A DNA stretch of 47,859 bases from positions 1-47,859 of the forward strand of contig NZ_WWIR01000032.1 of NCBI RefSeq assembly GCF_009863025.1. Reading direction: 5' to 3'. A program made the translations under genes and the position numbers. Position 1 is the stretch's first letter; each line of letters opens with the position of its first letter. This document shows, piece by piece, positions 25,221 to 36,796 of the stretch. The stretch is from Streptomyces sp. SID4985 (GTDB lineage: Bacteria > Actinomycetota > Actinomycetes > Streptomycetales > Streptomycetaceae). A model generated the notes under the pieces. The model made no database searches, had not been told where the DNA came from, and worked only from the letters and a program-made list of their open reading frames with translations.

Positions 25221-26324
25221 ATGTCGAAGCTCGGTAACCTCGGCGCCCGGCTGCACCGCGGTGAAGTCAGTTACGACTTCATCGGCAAGCGCAAGATCTG
25301 GTACGGCGTCTCCATCCTGATCACCATCACGGCCATCGTCGGCCTGGTGGTGCGCGGCCTGAACATGGGCATCGACTTCCAGGGCGGCGCGGTCTTCACC
25401 ACGCCGGCCAAGATGAGCACCTCGGTCAGCCAGGCCGAGGGATACGCCCACGAGGCCTCCGGCCACGAAGCGGTCGTGCAGAAGCTCGGCAACGGCAGCC
25501 TGCGCATCCAGATCGCCGGTATCGACACCGGCAAGGCCGACGACATCAAGGAGACCCTGGCCAAGGATCTCAAGATCGACCCGGAGTCGCTCGCCGCCGA
25601 CCTCGTCGGCCCGAGCTGGGGTGAGCAGATCGCCAACAAGGCCTGGGAGGGCCTGGCGATCTTCATGGTGCTCGTGGTGATCTACCTGGCCATCGCCTTC
25701 GAGTGGCGCATGGCGGTGGCGGCCCTGGTCGCCCTGATCCACGACATCACGATCACCGTCGGCATCTACGCCCTCGTCGGCTTCGAGGTCACGCCCGGTA
25801 CGGTCATCGGTCTGCTGACCATCCTCGGTTACTCGCTCTACGACACGGTCGTCGTCTTCGACAGCCTCAAGGAGCAGACCAAGGACATCACCAAGCAGAC
25901 CCGCTTCACCTACAGCGACATCGCCAACCAGTCGATCAACGGCACCCTGGTGCGCTCGATCAACACCACGGTGGTCGCCCTGCTGCCGGTCGCGGGTCTG
26001 CTCTTCATCGGCGGCGGCTTCCTCGGCGCCGGAACGCTCAACGACATCTCGCTCTCGCTGTTCGTCGGCCTCGCGGCCGGCGCGTACTCCTCGATCTTCA
26101 TCGCCACCCCGCTCGTCGCCGATCTCAAGGAGCGCGAGCCCGCGATGAAGGCCCTGCGCAAGCGGGTCCTGGCCAAGCGCGCGCAGGCCGCGGCCGGGGA
26201 GAATTCCGGGGAGCAGGGTTCCACGGGTGATACTTACGATGCGGCGCCCGCTGTGGTGGGCCCGCGCGACCAGCCCGTGGCACGCAACCGAGGCCGCGGC
26301 CGACCCTCTGGAAAGCGCCGATGA
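25221..26324 (+). CDS. secF: Protein translocase subunit SecF
   Basis: SecF pairs with SecD. The 367-aa protein has TM1, the short P4 domain (GIDFQGGAVFTTP), and five more helices with LGYSLYDTVVVFDSLKE, the conserved SecF D-T-V-V-V-F-D signature. It starts three bases after the secD stop and its own stop overlaps the apt start (ATGA). The C-terminal 40 residues are basic and Gly/Arg-rich. Confidence 0.96.
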   Translation: MSKLGNLGARLHRGEVSYDFIGKRKIWYGVSILITITAIVGLVVRGLNMGIDFQGGAVFTTPAKMSTSVSQAEGYAHEASGHEAVVQKLGNGSLRIQIAGIDTGKADDIKETLAKDLKIDPESLAADLVGPSWGEQIANKAWEGLAIFMVLVVIYLAIAFEWRMAVAALVALIHDITITVGIYALVGFEVTPGTVIGLLTILGYSLYDTVVVFDSLKEQTKDITKQTRFTYSDIANQSINGTLVRSINTTVVALLPVAGLLFIGGGFLGAGTLNDISLSLFVGLAAGAYSSIFIATPLVADLKEREPAMKALRKRVLAKRAQAAAGENSGEQGSTGDTYDAAPAVVGPRDQPVARNRGRGRPSGKRR

Positions 26325-26860
26325 CCGACATCCAGGAGCTGCTGCTCAGCCGAATCCGTGACGTCGCGGACTACCCGGAGCCGGGAGTGATGTTCAAGGA
26401 CATCACCCCGCTCCTGGCGGACCCGGCGGCGTTCACGGCCCTGACCGACACGCTGGCCGAGATCGCCACGAACACCCGGGCGACCAAGGTCGTCGGCCTG
26501 GAGGCCCGCGGCTTCATCCTCGGAGCGCCCGTCGCCGTCCGCGCGGGCCTCGGCTTCATCCCCGTCCGCAAGGCGGGCAAGCTGCCCGGCGCGACCCTGC
26601 GCCAGGCCTACGACCTGGAGTACGGGTCGGCGGAGATCGAGGTGCACGCCGAGGACCTCACCCCGGACGACCGCGTGCTGATCGTGGACGACGTCCTCGC
26701 CACCGGCGGCACCGCCGAGGCCGCGGCCCAGCTCATCGAGCGGGCCGGTGCCCAGGTCGCGGGCCTCGCGGTCCTCATGGAGCTCGGCTTCCTCGGCGGC
26801 CGCGCCCGCCTGGAGCCCGCGCTCAAGGGCGCGCCCCTGGAGGCTCTGCTCCAGGTCTGA
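26321..26860 (+). CDS. apt: Adenine phosphoribosyltransferase
   Basis: Apt salvages adenine to AMP using PRPP. The 179-aa enzyme shows PGVMFKDITPLL, EARGFILGAPVA and the PRPP loop VLIVDDVLATGGT. Its start overlaps the secF stop, placing it at the end of the yajC-secDF operon. The secDF-apt-relA order is conserved in Streptomyces, but a strong terminator separates apt from relA here. Confidence 0.97.
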   Translation: MTDIQELLLSRIRDVADYPEPGVMFKDITPLLADPAAFTALTDTLAEIATNTRATKVVGLEARGFILGAPVAVRAGLGFIPVRKAGKLPGATLRQAYDLEYGSAEIEVHAEDLTPDDRVLIVDDVLATGGTAEAAAQLIERAGAQVAGLAVLMELGFLGGRARLEPALKGAPLEALLQV

Positions 26861-26900
26861 CGCGTCCGGCCGACACGTTCGGCGGGAACGAAGCACAGCT

Positions 26901-26942
26901 CGGCCGTGGGCGGCACCGGATCACCGGTGCCGCCCACGGCCG
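26901..26942 (+). terminator. Terminator after apt
   Basis: A perfect 19-bp stem (26901-26919 with 26924-26942) has the loop ATCA, 41 bases after the apt stop. It separates the sec-apt operon from relA, which therefore needs its own promoter in the 180 bases that follow. Confidence 0.85.
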
Positions 26943-27124
26943 TATCCTTTCGGCCACCAGGACGACAGTCCCCGGCCACCTCCGGAAATCCCCCCACGGA
27001 CCCCACGCGTTCCATGGACGGAGCGTCCGCGCACCGGGCCGAAGGCGATGACAAGGCGCGGGATCGCTACCATGGGATCTCCGGAGCCTGTCCGGGCTAC
27101 CCGGATCGCGCACGAGGAGTCCTC

Positions 27125-29644
<2,520 letters not shown>

Positions 29645-29647
29645 GAC

Positions 29648-29750
29648 GGCCTGCGGGGCGGCACAGGCCGCCCCGCAGGCCCCGTGGGAACCCCGCGGGC
29701 CTCAGGGCACGCCGAAGGCCCCGTACGTCGCGTACGGGGCCTTCGGCGTG
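29648..29750. terminator. Two strong hairpins between relA and the DUF349 gene
   Basis: The first stem has 15 bp (29648-29662 with 29667-29681, loop ACAG). The second has 20 perfect bp (29708-29727 with 29731-29750, loop TCG). They follow the relA stop (29644) and precede the convergent DUF349 stop (29763), one hairpin likely serving each side. Confidence 0.85.
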
Positions 29751-29762
29751 GTGGGCGGGGTA

Positions 29763-30992
29763 TCAGCCGCCGAACTCGTGCAGGCCCTTCAGGGCCTGGT
29801 CCAGGAGCGCCTGGCGGCCCTCCAGCTCACGCTCCAGCTTCTCGGCGCGCGAGGTGTTGCCCTGGGCACGCGCCTGCTCGATCTGGCCGCGCAGCTTGTC
29901 CACGGCGGCCTGGAGCTGACCGGTCAGACCCTCGGCACGCGCACGCGCCTCCGGGTTGGTCCGGCGCCACTCGGCCTCCTCGGCCTCCTGGATGGCCCGC
30001 TCGACCGCGTGCATCCGGCCCTCGACCTTGGGACGCGCGTCCCGCGGTACGTGACCGATGGCCTCCCAGCGCTCGTTGATCGAGCGGAAGGCGGCCCGCG
30101 CGCTCTTCAGATCCCCGACCGGAAGGAGCTTCTCGGCCTCCTCGGCCAGCCCCTCCTTCAGCTTCAGGTTCTCGCCCTGCTCCGCGTCCCGCTCCGCGAA
30201 CACCGAGCTGCGCGCGGCGAAGAACACGTCCTGGGCGCCGCGGAAGCGGTTCCACAACTCGTCCTCGTGCTCGCGCTGGGCGCGGCCCGCGGCCTTCCAG
30301 TCCGCCATCAGATCGCGGTAGCGGGCCGCCGTCGGACCCCAGTCCGTCGAAGCGGACAGCGCCTCGGCCTCGGCGACCAGCTGCTCCTTGATCCGGCGGG
30401 CGTCCTCGCGCTGCGCGTCCAGCTGCGCGAAGTGCGCCTTGCGCCGCTTGGAGAACGCCGACCGGGCGTGCGAGAAGCGGTGCCACAGCTCGTCGTCGGA
30501 CTTGCGGTCGAGCCGGGGCAGCCCCTTCCAGGTGTCCACCAGCGCGCGCAGCCGCTCACCGGCCACCCGCCACTGGTCGGACCCGGCCAGCTGCTCCGCC
30601 TCCACGACCAGGTCCTCCTTGGCCTTGCGGGCCTCGTCGGACTGCTTGGCCCGCTGTGCCTTGCGCTCCTCGCGGCGCGACTCGACCGTCTTGACGAGCT
30701 TGTCGAGACGGGTCCGCAGCGCGTCCAGGTCGCCGACCGCGTGGTGCGCGTCCACCTGCTCGCGGATGTGACCGATCGCGGTCTGCGCGTCCTTCGCCGA
30801 CAGATCGGTGGTCTGTACACGCTTTTCGAGGAGGCCGATCTCGACAACCAGGCCCTCGTACTTGCGCTCGAAGTAGGCAAGCGCCTCCTCGGGGGAGCCG
30901 GCCGCCCACGATCCGACGACCTGCTCGCCCTCGGCCGTACGCACGTACACGGTCCCCGTCTCGTCGACGCGGCCCCACGGGTCGCTGCTCAC
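29763..30992 (-). CDS. DUF349 repeat protein
   Basis: The 409-aa, almost wholly helical and highly charged protein has repeated DUF349 units, each with a W...L...DELW.RF..A...F pattern (for example KSDDELWHRFSHARSAF and HEDELWNRFRGAQDVFF). The N-terminal 60 residues are more globular (VYVRTAEGEQVVGSW), and the C-terminus is coiled-coil-like. The function of DUF349 proteins is not well established. GTG 30990-30992 follows a strong GGAGGAGG. Convergent with relA and in the same direction as the cyclophilin gene upstream, with about 160 bases between. Confidence 0.88.
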   Translation of the reverse strand: MSSDPWGRVDETGTVYVRTAEGEQVVGSWAAGSPEEALAYFERKYEGLVVEIGLLEKRVQTTDLSAKDAQTAIGHIREQVDAHHAVGDLDALRTRLDKLVKTVESRREERKAQRAKQSDEARKAKEDLVVEAEQLAGSDQWRVAGERLRALVDTWKGLPRLDRKSDDELWHRFSHARSAFSKRRKAHFAQLDAQREDARRIKEQLVAEAEALSASTDWGPTAARYRDLMADWKAAGRAQREHEDELWNRFRGAQDVFFAARSSVFAERDAEQGENLKLKEGLAEEAEKLLPVGDLKSARAAFRSINERWEAIGHVPRDARPKVEGRMHAVERAIQEAEEAEWRRTNPEARARAEGLTGQLQAAVDKLRGQIEQARAQGNTSRAEKLERELEGRQALLDQALKGLHEFGG

Positions 30993-31150
30993 AGCGCCTC
31001 CTCCACATGATGCCCGCCAGGTGCCTCCCGGCCCCCGGGCATCGTCCACAGTTTCGTCACCGCCAACATAGGCGACCGGCGGGTGGCCTGTCCGCATCCA
31101 GCGCGAGCGAAATTGCGCAGATGACGACGCGGACCGCCACCACCGGAGGG

Positions 31151-31990
31151 TCAGGACTTGGCGACCGTGGCCTTGTCGATCACGACGGTCGCGTTCGGGG
31201 CGCCGTCGCCCTGGCCCGTGTTCTCGCCCGCCTTGGCGATCTTGTCGAGCACCTTCAGGCCCGCCGTGTCGATCGTGCCGAACGGGGTGTAGTCGGGCGG
31301 CAGCGGGCTGTCCTTGTAGACCAGGAAGAACTGGCTGCCGCCGGTGTGACGGCCCTGCTGGGTCTGGGCGTTGTACTGGTTGGCCATCGCCACCGTGCCC
31401 GCCGGGTAGACGTTGCCCTTCAGGCTCTTGTCCTTCAGGTTCTCGTCCGGGATCGTGTAGCCCGGACCGCCGCTGCCGGTGCCCGTCGGGTCGCCGCACT
31501 GCAGCACGTAGATCCCGTTGGTCGTCAGGCGGTGGCACTTCGTGTGGTCGAAGTAGCCCTTGTTCGCCAGGAAGTCGAACGAGTTCACCGTGTGCGGGGC
31601 CGCCGTGTTCAGCGCCACGTCGATGTCGCCGCAGGTGGTGGCCAGCTTCATCGTGTACTTGGCCGACGTGGCGATCGACATCGCCGGCTCCTTCTTCCAC
31701 TGGAGCTTCTTCACCGCGCCCGCGGCGGGCTTCTCGCAGGGGTCCGGCGCCTTCTGGCTCGGGCTCGCGGACGGCGTGCTCTCGGAGCCCGCGTTGACCT
31801 TCTTGCTGTCGTCGCTCTTGAACGCCCCGGTCGTGTACAGCGCGGCACTGCCGATCACGACCACGCCGAGGACGGACGCGATCACGGCGTTGCGCGTCCT
31901 GGCCTTGTGCCGTGCGCTCGTGCGTCGCTGCTGCTGCCGCAAGAACTTCTCCCGGGCGAGCTGACGCCGCCGCTGCTCCTGGCTGACCAC
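31151..31990 (-). CDS. Membrane-anchored cyclophilin-type peptidyl-prolyl isomerase
   Basis: The 279-aa protein has a short basic cytoplasmic segment, one membrane helix (about 33-55), a Ser/Pro/Lys-rich linker and an extracellular cyclophilin domain (110-279). That domain retains the catalytic Arg of the (F/C)HR motif as KCHRLT, plus PGYTIPDEN, GTVAMANQ and GSQFFLVYKDSPLPP. The usual QGGD reads QCGDPTG. It should assist folding of exported proteins on the outer face of the membrane. GTG 31988-31990 follows GGAGA at eight bases. Divergent from the metallo-hydrolase gene. Confidence 0.92.
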   Translation of the reverse strand: MVSQEQRRRQLAREKFLRQQQRRTSARHKARTRNAVIASVLGVVVIGSAALYTTGAFKSDDSKKVNAGSESTPSASPSQKAPDPCEKPAAGAVKKLQWKKEPAMSIATSAKYTMKLATTCGDIDVALNTAAPHTVNSFDFLANKGYFDHTKCHRLTTNGIYVLQCGDPTGTGSGGPGYTIPDENLKDKSLKGNVYPAGTVAMANQYNAQTQQGRHTGGSQFFLVYKDSPLPPDYTPFGTIDTAGLKVLDKIAKAGENTGQGDGAPNATVVIDKATVAKS

Positions 31991-32170
31991 CGGGTTCTCT
32001 CCTCATGCGTGTCGTGTGCCGGCCGGTGCGCGCGGGTGCGCCGGGCCGACAGGCGCGTGTAGCCCCGTACCGTATATGGGTTCGCTGAGGAAACGGCAGC
32101 GCCGGTAGGCTCATGACCACGGGCCGACCGCCCGCGAGCCCTCCCGTATCGACACAAACGAAGGACGATC

Positions 32171-32878
32171 GTGCTCATTGCCGGGTTCCCCGCCGGGGCC
32201 TGGGGGACGAACTGTTACGTCGTCGCCCCCGCCGCCGGTGAGGAGTGCGTGATCATCGACCCGGGCCATCAGGCGGCCCAAGGAGTCGAGGAGACGCTCC
32301 GCAAGCATCGGCTGAAGCCCACCGCCGTCGTCCTCACCCACGGCCACATCGACCATGTGGCCTCGGTCGTCCCCGTGTGCGGAGCGCACGACGTGCCGGC
32401 CTGGATCCACCCCGACGACCGCTACATGCTCAGCGACCCCGAGAAGGCGCTCGGCCGGTCCATCGGTATGCCGCTCATGGGCGAGCTGACCGTGGGCGAG
32501 CCCGGCGACGTCCGGGAGCTGACCGACGGGGCGAAGCTGGACCTGGCCGGGATGGAGTTCTCCGTCGCGCACGCGCCGGGCCATACCAAGGGGTCGGTGA
32601 CCTTCAGGATGCCCGGGAAGACCGACATTCCGCCGGTCTTCTTCTCCGGGGACCTGCTGTTCGCCGGCTCCATCGGACGCACCGACCTGCCGGGCGGCTC
32701 CATGGAGGACATGCTCGGGTCGCTGGCACGGGTGTGCCTGCCGCTCGACGACTCCACCGTGGTCCTGTCCGGCCACGGCCCCCAGACGACCATCGGCCAG
32801 GAACGCGCCACCAACCCCTATCTGCGGCAGGTGGCCGCCGGCCAGGGAGCCGACCAGGCTCCCCGACGAGGAATGTGA
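32171..32878 (+). CDS. Metallo-beta-lactamase-fold hydrolase (glyoxalase II-like)
   Basis: The 235-aa protein has H57-x-H59-x-D61-H62 (THGHIDH), the APGHTKGSV His, the bridging Asp in [16 protein letters not shown] and the C-terminal GHGPQTT His, so the binuclear metal site is complete. The pattern is that of glyoxalase II-type thioester hydrolases. The real substrate is unknown, and mycothiol-linked thioesters would be more natural in actinomycetes than glutathione ones. GTG 32171 follows GAAGGA. hisS begins 17 bases after its stop, so they are probably co-transcribed. Confidence 0.88.
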   Translation: MLIAGFPAGAWGTNCYVVAPAAGEECVIIDPGHQAAQGVEETLRKHRLKPTAVVLTHGHIDHVASVVPVCGAHDVPAWIHPDDRYMLSDPEKALGRSIGMPLMGELTVGEPGDVRELTDGAKLDLAGMEFSVAHAPGHTKGSVTFRMPGKTDIPPVFFSGDLLFAGSIGRTDLPGGSMEDMLGSLARVCLPLDDSTVVLSGHGPQTTIGQERATNPYLRQVAAGQGADQAPRRGM

Positions 32879-32895
32879 CGAGAGAGCTTCTTTCC

Positions 32896-34158
32896 GTGAG
32901 CACCTTCAAGGCCCCCAAGGGCACGTACGACCTGATCCCGCCGCAGTCCGCCACGTACCTCGCCGTGCGCGAGGCCATCGCCGCCCCCCTGCGCAACTCC
33001 GGGTACGGCTACATCGAGACCCCCGGCTTCGAGAACGTCGAGCTGTTCGCGCGCGGTGTCGGCGAGTCCACCGACATCGTCACCAAGGAGATGTACGCCT
33101 TCGAGACCAAGGGCGGCGACCGGCTCGCCCTGCGCCCCGAGGGCACCGCGTCCGTGCTGCGCGCCGCCCTGGAGGCCAACCTGCACAAGGCGGGCAACCT
33201 CCCGGTCAAGCTCTGGTACTCCGGCTCGTACTACCGCTACGAGCGCCCCCAGAAGGGCCGCTACCGCCACTTCTCCCAGGTCGGCGCCGAGGCGATCGGT
33301 GCCGAGGACCCGGCGCTCGACGCCGAGCTGATCATCCTGGCCGACCAGGCGTACCGCTCGCTGGGCTTGCGGAACTTCCGCATCCTGCTGAACTCCCTGG
33401 GCGACAAGGAGTGCCGTCCCGTCTACCGGGCCGCGCTCCAGGACTTCCTGCGCGGCCTCGACCTCGACGAGGACACCCTGCGCCGCGCGGAGATCAACCC
33501 GCTGCGCGTCCTCGACGACAAGCGCGAGTCGGTCCAGAAGCAGCTCACCGGCGCCCCCCTGCTGCGCGACTACCTGTGCGACGCCTGCAAGGCGTACCAC
33601 GAGGAGGTCCGCGAGCTCGTCCTCGCGGCGGGCGTCGCCTTCGAGGACGACCCCAAGCTGGTGCGCGGCCTGGACTACTACACCCGCACCACCTTCGAGT
33701 TCGTCCACGACGGCCTGGGCTCGCAGTCCGCGGTCGGCGGCGGCGGCCGCTACGACGGCCTCTCCGAGATGATCGGCGGCCCCGCGCTCCCCTCGGTCGG
33801 CTGGGCGCTCGGCGTGGACCGCACCGTCCTCGCCCTGGAGGCCGAGGGCGTGGAACTGGACATCCCGTCCTCGACCAGCGTCTACGCCGTACCCCTCGGC
33901 GAGGAGGCCCGGCGCCTGCTGTTCGCCAAGGTCACCGAGCTGCGCAAGGTCGGCGTCGCGGCCGACTTCTGCTACGGCGCCAAGGGCCTCAAGGCCGCCA
34001 TGAAGGCCGCCAACCGCTCCGGCGCGCGCTACGCCCTGGTGCTGGGCGAGCGCGACCTCGCCGAGGGCGTCGTCCAGCTCAAGGACATGGAGACCGGCGA
34101 GCAGACGCCGATCGGCCTCACCGAGGTCGTGGCGGAACTGGAGTCCCGGCTCGGCTGA
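32896..34158 (+). CDS. hisS: Histidyl-tRNA synthetase
   Basis: Class IIa enzyme charging tRNA-His. The 420-aa protein starts [16 protein letters not shown]. It has motif 2 [22 protein letters not shown], the histidine signatures [15 protein letters not shown] and GGGGRYDGL, and motif 3 GWALGVDRT. The anticodon-binding domain occupies the last ~90 residues. GTG 32896 is chosen from the family N-terminus; an in-frame GTG at 32875 has its AGGA only two bases away. A strong hairpin follows the stop. Confidence 0.97.
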   Translation: MSTFKAPKGTYDLIPPQSATYLAVREAIAAPLRNSGYGYIETPGFENVELFARGVGESTDIVTKEMYAFETKGGDRLALRPEGTASVLRAALEANLHKAGNLPVKLWYSGSYYRYERPQKGRYRHFSQVGAEAIGAEDPALDAELIILADQAYRSLGLRNFRILLNSLGDKECRPVYRAALQDFLRGLDLDEDTLRRAEINPLRVLDDKRESVQKQLTGAPLLRDYLCDACKAYHEEVRELVLAAGVAFEDDPKLVRGLDYYTRTTFEFVHDGLGSQSAVGGGGRYDGLSEMIGGPALPSVGWALGVDRTVLALEAEGVELDIPSSTSVYAVPLGEEARRLLFAKVTELRKVGVAADFCYGAKGLKAAMKAANRSGARYALVLGERDLAEGVVQLKDMETGEQTPIGLTEVVAELESRLG

Positions 34159-34172
34159 GCCGGTGGTCGTAC

Positions 34173-34207
34173 GACGGGCCGGGCGGCACGATGCCGCCCG
34201 GCCCGTC
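34173..34207 (+). terminator. Terminator after hisS
   Basis: A perfect 16-bp stem (34173-34188 with 34192-34207) has loop CGA, 14 bases after the hisS stop. Confidence 0.85.
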
Positions 34208-34284
34208 ACTCTTCGTTCTGCTGTGCCCCGCCGAATGCGGAACCGGCCGGAAACCCGCCCCTCCCGAGGGCCGAAGGTCCTTAC

Positions 34285-34293
34285 TTATCCACA
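34285..34293 (+). promoter_or_regulatory. DnaA-box-like 9-mer upstream of the VKOR gene
   Basis: TTATCCACA is the textbook DnaA box. Streptomyces oriC boxes more often read TTGTCCACA, but this form is also bound. A single box in an intergenic region 91 bases before ATG 34376 may titrate DnaA or regulate transcription, or be a chance match. Confidence 0.4.
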
Positions 34294-34305
34294 GCGAACG
34301 GTGCG

Positions 34306-34317
34306 CGGGTGCACCCG
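34306..34317. promoter_or_regulatory. 12-bp palindrome by the VKOR promoter
   Basis: CGGGTGCACCCG is a perfect palindrome. A possible -10 element, CACAAT (34322-34327), starts five bases later, so a bound protein would cover the promoter spacer. It is an operator candidate; the regulator is unknown. Confidence 0.35.
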
Positions 34318-34375
34318 TGCGGCACAATGGCCCCTGCCCGAAGAAGGTCCCTTCTCAAGCAGACGGAACGGCGTG

Positions 34376-35032
34376 ATGAGCAAGACGACAGTCACCGACC
34401 TCTCCACCGTGCCCGAGCCGGAGCACGCGGCCACCCCATCCGGAGCCGCCGGCGCCAGCCGCGCCCTGGCCGTGCTGCTGTTGATCACCGGTGCCGCGGG
34501 TCTGCTCGCCGCGTGGGTCATCACGATCGACAAGTTCAAGATCCTCGAGGCCAAGGTCGCGGGCAAGACCTTCACCCCCGGGTGCAGCCTCAACCCGGTG
34601 GTCTCCTGCGGCAGCGTCATGGAGAGCAAGCAGGCCGCCGCGTTCGGCTTCCCGAACCCGATGCTCGGCCTGGTCGCCTACGGCATCGTCATCTGCGTCG
34701 GTATGAGCCTGCTGGCCCGCGCCCGCTTCCCGCGCTGGTACTGGCTGACCTTCAACTTCGGCACCCTCTTCGGCGTGGCCTTCTGCTCCTGGCTCCAGTT
34801 CCAGTCCCTGTACCGGATCAACGCGCTGTGCCTGTGGTGCAGCCTGGCCTGGGTCGCCACCATCGTCATGTTCTGGTACGTGACGTCCTTCAACGTCCGC
34901 AACGGCTTCCTGCCGGGCGGCCGCGCCCTGAAGACCTTCTTCGGCGAGTTCACCTGGGTCCTGCCGGTCCTGCACATCGGCATCATCGGCATGCTGGTCC
35001 TGACCCGCTGGTGGACCTTCTGGACCAGCTGA
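34376..35032 (+). CDS. Vitamin K epoxide reductase (VKOR) family protein
   Basis: The 218-aa polytopic membrane protein has the VKOR cysteine set: C70 and C78 in the extracytoplasmic loop (GCSLNPVVSC), and the CxxC active site C152/C155 (LCLWC) at the end of a membrane helix. Bacterial VKOR re-oxidises DsbA-like proteins using quinones and so drives disulphide formation outside the cell. No thioredoxin domain is fused, so a separate DsbA partner must exist elsewhere. ATG 34376 is used; GTG 34373 is an adjacent alternative. The ribosome-binding site is weak. Upstream lie a DnaA box and a palindrome. Confidence 0.92.
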   Translation: MSKTTVTDLSTVPEPEHAATPSGAAGASRALAVLLLITGAAGLLAAWVITIDKFKILEAKVAGKTFTPGCSLNPVVSCGSVMESKQAAAFGFPNPMLGLVAYGIVICVGMSLLARARFPRWYWLTFNFGTLFGVAFCSWLQFQSLYRINALCLWCSLAWVATIVMFWYVTSFNVRNGFLPGGRALKTFFGEFTWVLPVLHIGIIGMLVLTRWWTFWTS

Positions 35033-35074
35033 GCGCCGGTCCGCCGGGCACCGGGCATGATCGTCCGGGCCCGG

Positions 35075-35097
35075 TTGTCAGTGGGGTGTCTTAGGGT
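35075..35097 (+). promoter_or_regulatory. PafBC-type (RecA-independent DNA damage) promoter of rarA
   Basis: TTGTCAGTG (35075-35083), an 8-base gap, and TAGGGT (35092-35097) match TTGTCRGTG-N8-TANNNT exactly. The predicted start site falls on GTG 35104, so the message would be leaderless. Confidence 0.85.
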
Positions 35098-35103
35098 TTC
35101 CAC

Positions 35104-36456
35104 GTGGAAGCCGACCTGTTCACCGCCGCTGCCGAAGAGCGCCAGGAGAAGGACCCGACCAGTAGTCCTCTCGCCGTCCGGATGCGTCCGCGCACCCTGG
35201 ACGAGGTGGTGGGCCAACGGCATCTGCTGAAGCCCGGCTCACCCCTGCGGCGCCTGGTCGAGGGCGGCGGCGGCCCGGCGGGACCCTCCTCGGTCGTGCT
35301 CTGGGGCCCGCCGGGCACCGGCAAGACCACCCTCGCGCACGTGGTGTCCCGGGCCACCGACAAGCGGTTCGTGGAGCTGAGCGCGATCAGCGCGGGTGTC
35401 AAGGAGGTCCGCGCGGTCATCGACGGCGCCCGCCGTGCCGCCGGGGGCTTCGGCAAGGAGACCGTCCTCTTCCTCGACGAGATCCACCGCTTCAGCAAGG
35501 CCCAGCAGGACTCCCTGCTCCCGGCCGTCGAGAACCGCTGGGTCACCCTGATCGCCGCCACCACCGAGAACCCCTACTTCTCGGTGATCTCCCCGCTGCT
35601 CTCCCGCTCTCTCCTCCTCACCCTCGAACCCCTCACCGACGACGACCTGCGCGGCCTGCTCCGCCGCACCCTCGCCGACGAGCGCGGTCTCGGGGACGCC
35701 CTCACGCTTCCCGAAGAGGCCGAGGGGCACCTGCTCCGCATCGCCGGCGGCGACGCCCGCCGGATCCTGACGGCCCTGGAGGCCGCGGCCGGCGCCGCTC
35801 TCGACAAGGCGGAGACGGAGATCACCCTCGAGACCCTGGAGGAGACCGTCGACCGCGCCGCCGTGAAGTACGACCGCGACGGCGACCAGCACTACGACGT
35901 GGCCAGCGCTCTCATCAAGTCCATCCGGGGCTCCGACGTGGACGCGGCGCTGCACTATCTGGCCCGGATGATCGAGGCCGGTGAGGACCCCCGCTTCATC
36001 GCCCGGCGCCTGATGATCTCCGCGAGCGAGGACATCGGCGTCGCCGATCCGAACGCGCTCCCCATAGCCGTCGCCGCCGCCCAGGCCGTCGCCATGATCG
36101 GCTTCCCCGAGGCCGCGCTCACCCTCAGCCACACCACCATCGCCCTCGCGCTGGCCCCCAAGTCCAACTCGGCGACCCGGGCGATCCAGGGAGCCATGGC
36201 CGACGTGCGCAAGGGCCTGGCCGGACCGGTCCCCTCCCACCTGCGGGACGGCCACTACAAGGGCGCCGAGAAACTCGGCCACGCCAAGGGCTACATCTAC
36301 CCGCACGACCAGCCGAACGCGATCGCCGCCCAGCAGTACGCCCCGGACGCCCTCAAGGACCGCGAGTACTACACCCCGACGCGCAACGGCGCCGAGGCGC
36401 GGTACGCGGACGCCGTCGAGTGGACCAGGAAGCACCTCGGTCGCAAGCGGTCCTGA
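35104..36456 (+). CDS. rarA: Replication-associated recombination protein RarA (MgsA)
   Basis: This 450-aa AAA+ ATPase related to clamp loaders and Werner-interacting protein acts at stalled replication forks. It has Walker [11 protein letters not shown] (67-76), Walker B LFLDEIHR (122-129), sensor 1 [10 protein letters not shown] and an arginine finger in SPLLSRS. The C-terminal helical tetramerisation domain contains [25 protein letters not shown] 35104 has no ribosome-binding site but stands seven bases after a TAGGGT -10 element, so it is translated from a leaderless transcript. The promoter is an exact damage-type match. Confidence 0.94.
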   Translation: MEADLFTAAAEERQEKDPTSSPLAVRMRPRTLDEVVGQRHLLKPGSPLRRLVEGGGGPAGPSSVVLWGPPGTGKTTLAHVVSRATDKRFVELSAISAGVKEVRAVIDGARRAAGGFGKETVLFLDEIHRFSKAQQDSLLPAVENRWVTLIAATTENPYFSVISPLLSRSLLLTLEPLTDDDLRGLLRRTLADERGLGDALTLPEEAEGHLLRIAGGDARRILTALEAAAGAALDKAETEITLETLEETVDRAAVKYDRDGDQHYDVASALIKSIRGSDVDAALHYLARMIEAGEDPRFIARRLMISASEDIGVADPNALPIAVAAAQAVAMIGFPEAALTLSHTTIALALAPKSNSATRAIQGAMADVRKGLAGPVPSHLRDGHYKGAEKLGHAKGYIYPHDQPNAIAAQQYAPDALKDREYYTPTRNGAEARYADAVEWTRKHLGRKRS

Positions 36457-36796
36457 GCGCCCTGTAGACTGCCCCGAAGTGCTGAGTCCCGTGTCCGGCC
36501 CCTCGTAGAGGGAACCGGCTCACCAGAGCGGGACATCCAGCCGGAGACCCGGCCCCCGGGCGGGGTTCTCCAGGAGCGTCGCGCACCGTCGAAGGTGTCG
36601 CGGGCAGCCCACCACCCTCCGGCAGCAGCCGGAACCGGCCGGTGGGCCACTCGCGTGCTGCACGTATGTGCCCAGTTCGGGGAACGGCTGCCCGGCCCGT
36701 CCGCCAAGGACGGACAGGGTCTCCCCGGCTGCGGATGCGACCTCCCCTAACCCTGGTGAAGCCGTATTCGCACAGATAAAACGAGGTGTTTGGTTC
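36457..36796 (+). ncRNA. Long structured 5' leader of rpsD
   Basis: The 340 bases between rarA and rpsD contain no gene. A good -10, TAGACT (36465-36470), places the start near 36477, giving a leader of about 320 nt. Several hairpins can form: GGAGACCC with GGGTTCTCC (36543-36571); CCCACC near 36608 with GGTGGG near 36640, enclosing a CCGGC/GCCGG stem; and CCGTCC/GGACGG (about 36698-36714). S4 represses its own mRNA through leader structure in other bacteria, so autoregulation is plausible. This leader has not been matched to a known family. Confidence 0.45.
36465..36470 (+). promoter_or_regulatory. -10 element of rpsD
   Basis: TAGACT, nine bases after the rarA stop codon, is near-consensus. 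The region 17-18 bases upstream (TCGCAA) is a poor -35. The start site is predicted around 36477. Confidence 0.45.

Noticed and set aside
26906..27124. Upstream extension of relA by 73 codons
   Set aside because: The extension covers the apt terminator hairpin and the relA promoter region. TTG 27125 has GAGGAG at five bases and gives the expected N-terminus.
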